A DNA stretch of 11,054 nucleotides from Lentimicrobiaceae bacterium (GTDB lineage Bacteria; Bacteroidota; Bacteroidia; Bacteroidales; SKPS01), in contig SKPS01000318.1 in the NCBI GenBank assembly GCA_007119395.1, positions 1-11,054 on the forward strand, read 5' to 3'. The stretch's first letter is position 1, and the number at the start of each line of letters is the position of its first letter. Shown piece after piece: positions 8,397-11,054 of the stretch. Both the position numbers and the translations under genes were made by a program. Under the pieces are notes generated by a model. That model was given only the letters and a program-made list of their open reading frames with translations. It did not search any database and had not been told where the DNA came from.

Positions 8397-9809
8397 ATGA
8401 AATATACTGACACCGTCGCGGCCATTTCAACACCTCCGGGAATGGGCGCCATTGCCATGGTAAGACTTTCAGGGCCTGATGCTTTACAGATCTTATCAAC
8501 ACTTTTTTTTCGAAAAGGGAAACCGATTGAGCCATCAAAAATACAGCATGGCATTGCCATGGTGGGCGAGGTGTATGACGGGGAGAAGATCCTCGACGAA
8601 GTGGTGGTCACTTTTTTCAGAGCTCCGCATTCATATACGGGCGAAGATGTGGCGGAAGTGAGTTGTCACGGATCGGTGTACATACAAGAGCGTTTGATGC
8701 AGTTGATTCTGGACCGTGGTGCACGACTGGCTGAGCCGGGAGAATTCACCTTACGGGCGTTTATGAATGGGCGGATGGATCTCTCTCAGGCCGAAGCTGT
8801 TGCTGACCTGATCTCATCGGGAAGCGCTGGGCAGCACCACCTGGCCATGCAACAGATGCGCGGAGGCATCTCCAACAGACTGAAAACGTTGCGTGCCAAA
8901 CTACTTGATCTGACGTCACTGCTGGAGCTGGAGCTCGACTTCAGCCAGGAAGATGTTGAGCTTGCCGACAGGAATGAACTTACACAGCTTCTACAAGTGA
9001 TCACACAAGAGGTGGAGCCGCTGATGAACAGTTTTAAGTTGGGCAATGCCATCAAAAGGGGTATTCCGGTTACCATTGCAGGAAGACCCAATGCAGGTAA
9101 GTCAACCCTTCTCAATGCGCTGTTGCAGGAAGAGAAAGCCATCGTTTCTGAGATACCCGGTACCACGCGTGATGCCATTGAAGACACCGTAACCATCCGG
9201 GGACTCCCCTTCCGGTTTATTGATACCGCCGGCCTTCGTGAAAAGACACGTGACCCCATTGAAGCGATGGGCATCGAAAGAACGCTAGACAAGATTGCAC
9301 GTGCCTCTGTCGTACTGTATCTCTTTGATACATCCACTACCAGCCTGGATGAAGTAAAAACCGAGCTGGCTCTCCTTTTTACGCAGCTTAAGGAAAATGC
9401 TGATGTTGAATCAATTGACAATAAACACTTTATCCTTGTAGCCAATAAAATCGATCAATTGATTGAGATACCTCACCATTTTTCAGAATACCTGGAAATG
9501 GAAGTGGTGTTTATCTCCGCCAAACGGTTAGAAAACCTCGAAGGGTTGAAAGAAGCGCTGCTCAGAAGTGTTGAACCATTTGATATCAGCAACCAATTGA
9601 TGGTGACCAGCACACGTCATTACGAAGCATTGTCTAAGAGTATGGATGCTTTACAGGAGGCCGCTGATGCACTTAAACAACAAATACCAACAGATCTTGT
9701 GGCTGTTGATATCCGCAAAGCGCTGCATCATATCGGAACCATCACAGGCGAAATCACCACCCACGAAATGCTTGGAAATATTTTTGGCCGGTTCTGTATC
9801 GGAAAATAG
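8397..9809 (+). CDS. mnmE: tRNA uridine-5-carboxymethylaminomethyl(34) synthesis GTPase MnmE
   Basis: With MnmG, MnmE installs the 5-carboxymethylaminomethyl group on wobble U34 of certain tRNAs, in the cytoplasm. The 470-residue product is slightly longer than the 454-residue E. coli protein. Seen in order: an N-terminal formyl-folate-binding domain beginning DTVAAISTPPGMGAIAMVRLSG with FRAPHSYTGEDVAEVSCHG; a central helical domain; an inserted G domain with Walker A GRPNAGKS (229-236), the G2 motif GTTRD (255-259), DTAGLRE (276-282) and NKID (350-353); and the C-terminal FCIGK with conserved Cys467. Glu289 aligns by eye with the catalytic Glu282 of E. coli. All key residues are present, so the enzyme should be functional. 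The ATG at 8397 gives the family's usual N-terminus; a T10 tract and an ATATAT sequence precede it. It is transcribed divergently from the protease; no clear terminator hairpin follows it. Confidence 0.98.
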   Translation: MKYTDTVAAISTPPGMGAIAMVRLSGPDALQILSTLFFRKGKPIEPSKIQHGIAMVGEVYDGEKILDEVVVTFFRAPHSYTGEDVAEVSCHGSVYIQERLMQLILDRGARLAEPGEFTLRAFMNGRMDLSQAEAVADLISSGSAGQHHLAMQQMRGGISNRLKTLRAKLLDLTSLLELELDFSQEDVELADRNELTQLLQVITQEVEPLMNSFKLGNAIKRGIPVTIAGRPNAGKSTLLNALLQEEKAIVSEIPGTTRDAIEDTVTIRGLPFRFIDTAGLREKTRDPIEAMGIERTLDKIARASVVLYLFDTSTTSLDEVKTELALLFTQLKENADVESIDNKHFILVANKIDQLIEIPHHFSEYLEMEVVFISAKRLENLEGLKEALLRSVEPFDISNQLMVTSTRHYEALSKSMDALQEAADALKQQIPTDLVAVDIRKALHHIGTITGEITTHEMLGNIFGRFCIGK

Positions 9810-9870
9810 ATTTACCGAACTACTATTGCTTTCTGACCTGTTCGCATTCCGTTCATGATGAATGAATCTG

Positions 9871-9902
9871 TTTGACTTTTATTCCGCAATATATTACTTT
9901 TG
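9871..9902 (+). promoter_or_regulatory. Bacteroidota sigma-ABfr-type promoter for the repeat-containing surface protein
   Basis: TTTG (9871-9874), a 20-base spacer, and TACTTTTG (9895-9902) exactly match the Bacteroidota consensus TTTG-N19-21-TAnnTTTG. Transcription would start near 9907-9910, giving a leader of about 100 bases before the ATG at 10009. The match is by eye; start mapping has not been done. Confidence 0.8.
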
Positions 9903-9915
9903 AAAAGCAAAAGTA
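9895..9915. repeat. Perfect palindrome overlapping the -7 promoter element
   Basis: TACTTTTG, the five bases AAAAG, and CAAAAGTA form a perfect 8-bp inverted repeat. Its left arm is the -7 box itself and its right arm covers the probable transcription start. A repressor bound here would block initiation, so it is a candidate operator; it could also be chance, since the arms are A/T-rich. Confidence 0.5.
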
Positions 9916-10008
9916 CTCATTCAATAATTTTCAGAGAATGGCTAGATGAACAATGAATCCTAAAAAGAGAAGCCATTGGCTGTCTGCACACATACCCAAA
10001 AACCCATC

Positions 10009-11054
10009 ATGATGAAAACACGTCTACATTTCAAATCACGCATTATTATCATAGCAGGAGTGTGTTTTCTGCTGTTTTTTATGATTCCGTATGGTTATTC
10101 TCAGGCCCCGGAAAAGTTCAGTTATCAGGCTGTTATCCGTGACAACCTTCATCAGTTGGTTGCCAATCAGCCGGTAAGGCTTCGTATCAGCATTTTGCAG
10201 GGGTCTGAAAACGGAACACCGGTCTATGTTGAGACCCAGATACCACTCTCAAATGCCAATGGTTTAATCAGCATTGAAGTGGGTGCGGGTTCAGTTGTTA
10301 GCGGAAATTTTGGTAGTATTGACTGGTCATCAGGCGCTTACTTTATTAAGACGGAAGCTGATCCTACGGGTGGCCAGAATTATTCGATCGAAGGTGTGAG
10401 TCGTTTGATCAGTGTTCCTTACGCCATGCATGCCAATACCGCTGAGAATGTTACTGGTCCGGTCAATGAAACAGATCCTGTGTTTTCTGCATCGGTTGCA
10501 GCTGGTATCACAGTAGCCGACACGGTGTATTGGAATGCCAAGCTTGATGCAGAGTCAGACCCACTCTTCTCTGCATGGGATAAATCAACCGGTATCACCA
10601 TCACCGAGAGTCAGGTTACAGATCTGCAGCCCTATCTTGTGAGTGAGAATGATCCCCTGTTCGGAGCCTCCGTGGCAGCAGGTATTACATCTGGTGACAC
10701 GGCATTATGGAACGCCAAGCTTGACACTGAGTCTGATCCCCTGTTCGGAGCCTCTGTAGCAGCGGGTATTACATCTGGAGACACGGCACAATGGAACGCC
10801 AAGCTTGACACTGAATCTGATCCTTTGTTCACTGCATGGGACAAATCCACAGGGATTTCAATAACAGAGAGCCAGGTCAACGATCTGCAACCCTATCTGT
10901 TAACAGAGAGTGATCCTCTTTTTATCTCCTCAGTAGCTTCAGGCATCACCTCTTCTGATACCGCTTCGTGGAACAGAAAGGTAGATGCAACGCCGGCAAC
11001 GCCCGGGGAAATGCTCTATTGGAACGGACAGAGCTGGATCAGTGTTCCGCCCGG
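10009..11054 (+). CDS. Secreted repeat-containing surface protein, 3' end outside window
   Basis: ATG-ATG at 10009/10012 opens a frame that runs to the window end with no stop, so only the first ~348 residues are visible. Residues ~1-32 form a signal peptide (basic KTRLHFKSR, a long hydrophobic stretch, then GYSQA). A domain common at the N-terminus of Bacteroidota secreted proteins follows: APEKFSYQAVIRDNLHQLV, then RLRISILQGSENGTPVYVET, ending about ISVPYAMHANTAENV (to roughly residue 145). From about residue 156 come two unit types: A (28 residues, DPLFGASVAAGITSGDTA.WNAKLD.ES) and B (31 residues, DPLF.AWDKSTGI.ITESQV.DLQPYL), in order A-B-A-A-B-A. The frame then reads ATPATPGEMLYWNGQSWISVPP. 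Related proteins often end in a FISUMP-type or tail-fibre-like domain, which cannot be checked here. Likely an adhesin- or stalk-like extracellular protein; function unknown. It has its own promoter and is not in an operon with mnmE. Confidence 0.88.
   Translation, partial: MMKTRLHFKSRIIIIAGVCFLLFFMIPYGYSQAPEKFSYQAVIRDNLHQLVANQPVRLRISILQGSENGTPVYVETQIPLSNANGLISIEVGAGSVVSGNFGSIDWSSGAYFIKTEADPTGGQNYSIEGVSRLISVPYAMHANTAENVTGPVNETDPVFSASVAAGITVADTVYWNAKLDAESDPLFSAWDKSTGITITESQVTDLQPYLVSENDPLFGASVAAGITSGDTALWNAKLDTESDPLFGASVAAGITSGDTAQWNAKLDTESDPLFTAWDKSTGISITESQVNDLQPYLLTESDPLFISSVASGITSSDTASWNRKVDATPATPGEMLYWNGQSWISVPP
10474..10995 (+). repeat. Two-type coding tandem repeats, order A-B-A-A-B-A
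   Basis: Units start at 10474 (A, 84 bp), 10558 (B, 93 bp), 10651 (A, 84), 10735 (A, 84), 10819 (B, 93) and 10912 (A, about 84). Each begins with a GATCC(T/C)- or GACCC-like codon pair for Asp-Pro. The A units at 10651 and 10735 are nearly identical, differing at only a few positions, several of them synonymous. The B units agree closely in protein (AWDKSTGI, ITESQV, DLQPYL). A-B-A repeats with a 261-bp superperiod. All units are multiples of three, so copy-number change would keep the frame. Confidence 0.9.

Noticed and set aside
8786..9445. 219-codon open frame on the - strand inside mnmE
   Set aside because: Its composition is Ser/Arg/Leu-rich low complexity, as expected for the complement of a conserved coding region; mnmE fully explains the interval.
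9810..10008. A terminator or small RNA after mnmE
   Set aside because: No stable GC-rich stem followed by a T run is visible; the only strong dyad is the A/T-rich palindrome at the next gene's promoter.
10474..10995. CRISPR-like array
   Set aside because: The repeats are contiguous, in frame and protein-coding with no unique spacers, so they are a domain repeat, not a CRISPR array.

Overview
The window most likely comes from a member of the Bacteroidota, probably an environmental Bacteroidales/Marinilabiliales-like or related lineage; the exact taxon cannot be read from it. Four signals point this way: a type IX secretion (T9SS) C-terminal sorting domain on a very large protease, a textbook Bacteroidota promoter (TTTG-N20-TACTTTTG), A/T-rich leaders without Shine-Dalgarno motifs, and an architecture (TPR + DUF3857 + transglutaminase-like) typical of the phylum.

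Layout, left to right. (1) Positions 3-3120, + strand: one large TPR/DUF3857/transglutaminase-like gene. Its start lies outside the window, and a single-base frameshift near 1796-1797 splits it into two overlapping ORFs. (2) 3144-3175: a strong hairpin terminator, usable in both directions, between convergent genes. (3) 3209-4078, - strand: sucD, succinyl-CoA ligase alpha subunit. (4) 4100-8245, - strand: a secreted gingipain-like (peptidase family C25) protease with PKD, CUB, Ig-like and T9SS sorting domains, 21 bp upstream of sucD and in the same direction. (5) 8246-8396: a divergent intergenic region with inverted repeats and a T10 tract. (6) 8397-9809, + strand: mnmE, the tRNA-modifying GTPase. 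(7) 9810-10008: an intergenic region with a near-ideal promoter whose -7 box lies in a perfect palindrome. (8) 10009 to the window end, + strand: the start of a secreted, repeat-containing surface protein, open at its 3' end and organised as A-B-A-A-B-A units.

The genes do not form one pathway. sucD (TCA cycle) and mnmE (tRNA wobble modification) are housekeeping genes; the other three are exported or envelope proteins. I see no defence system, mobile element, CRISPR array, rRNA or tRNA. The most useful observations are the frameshift in an otherwise intact gene, the multidomain C25 protease transcribed into sucD with no sucC alongside, and the promoter/palindrome plus two-type repeat structure of the last gene. 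I found no convincing new system.
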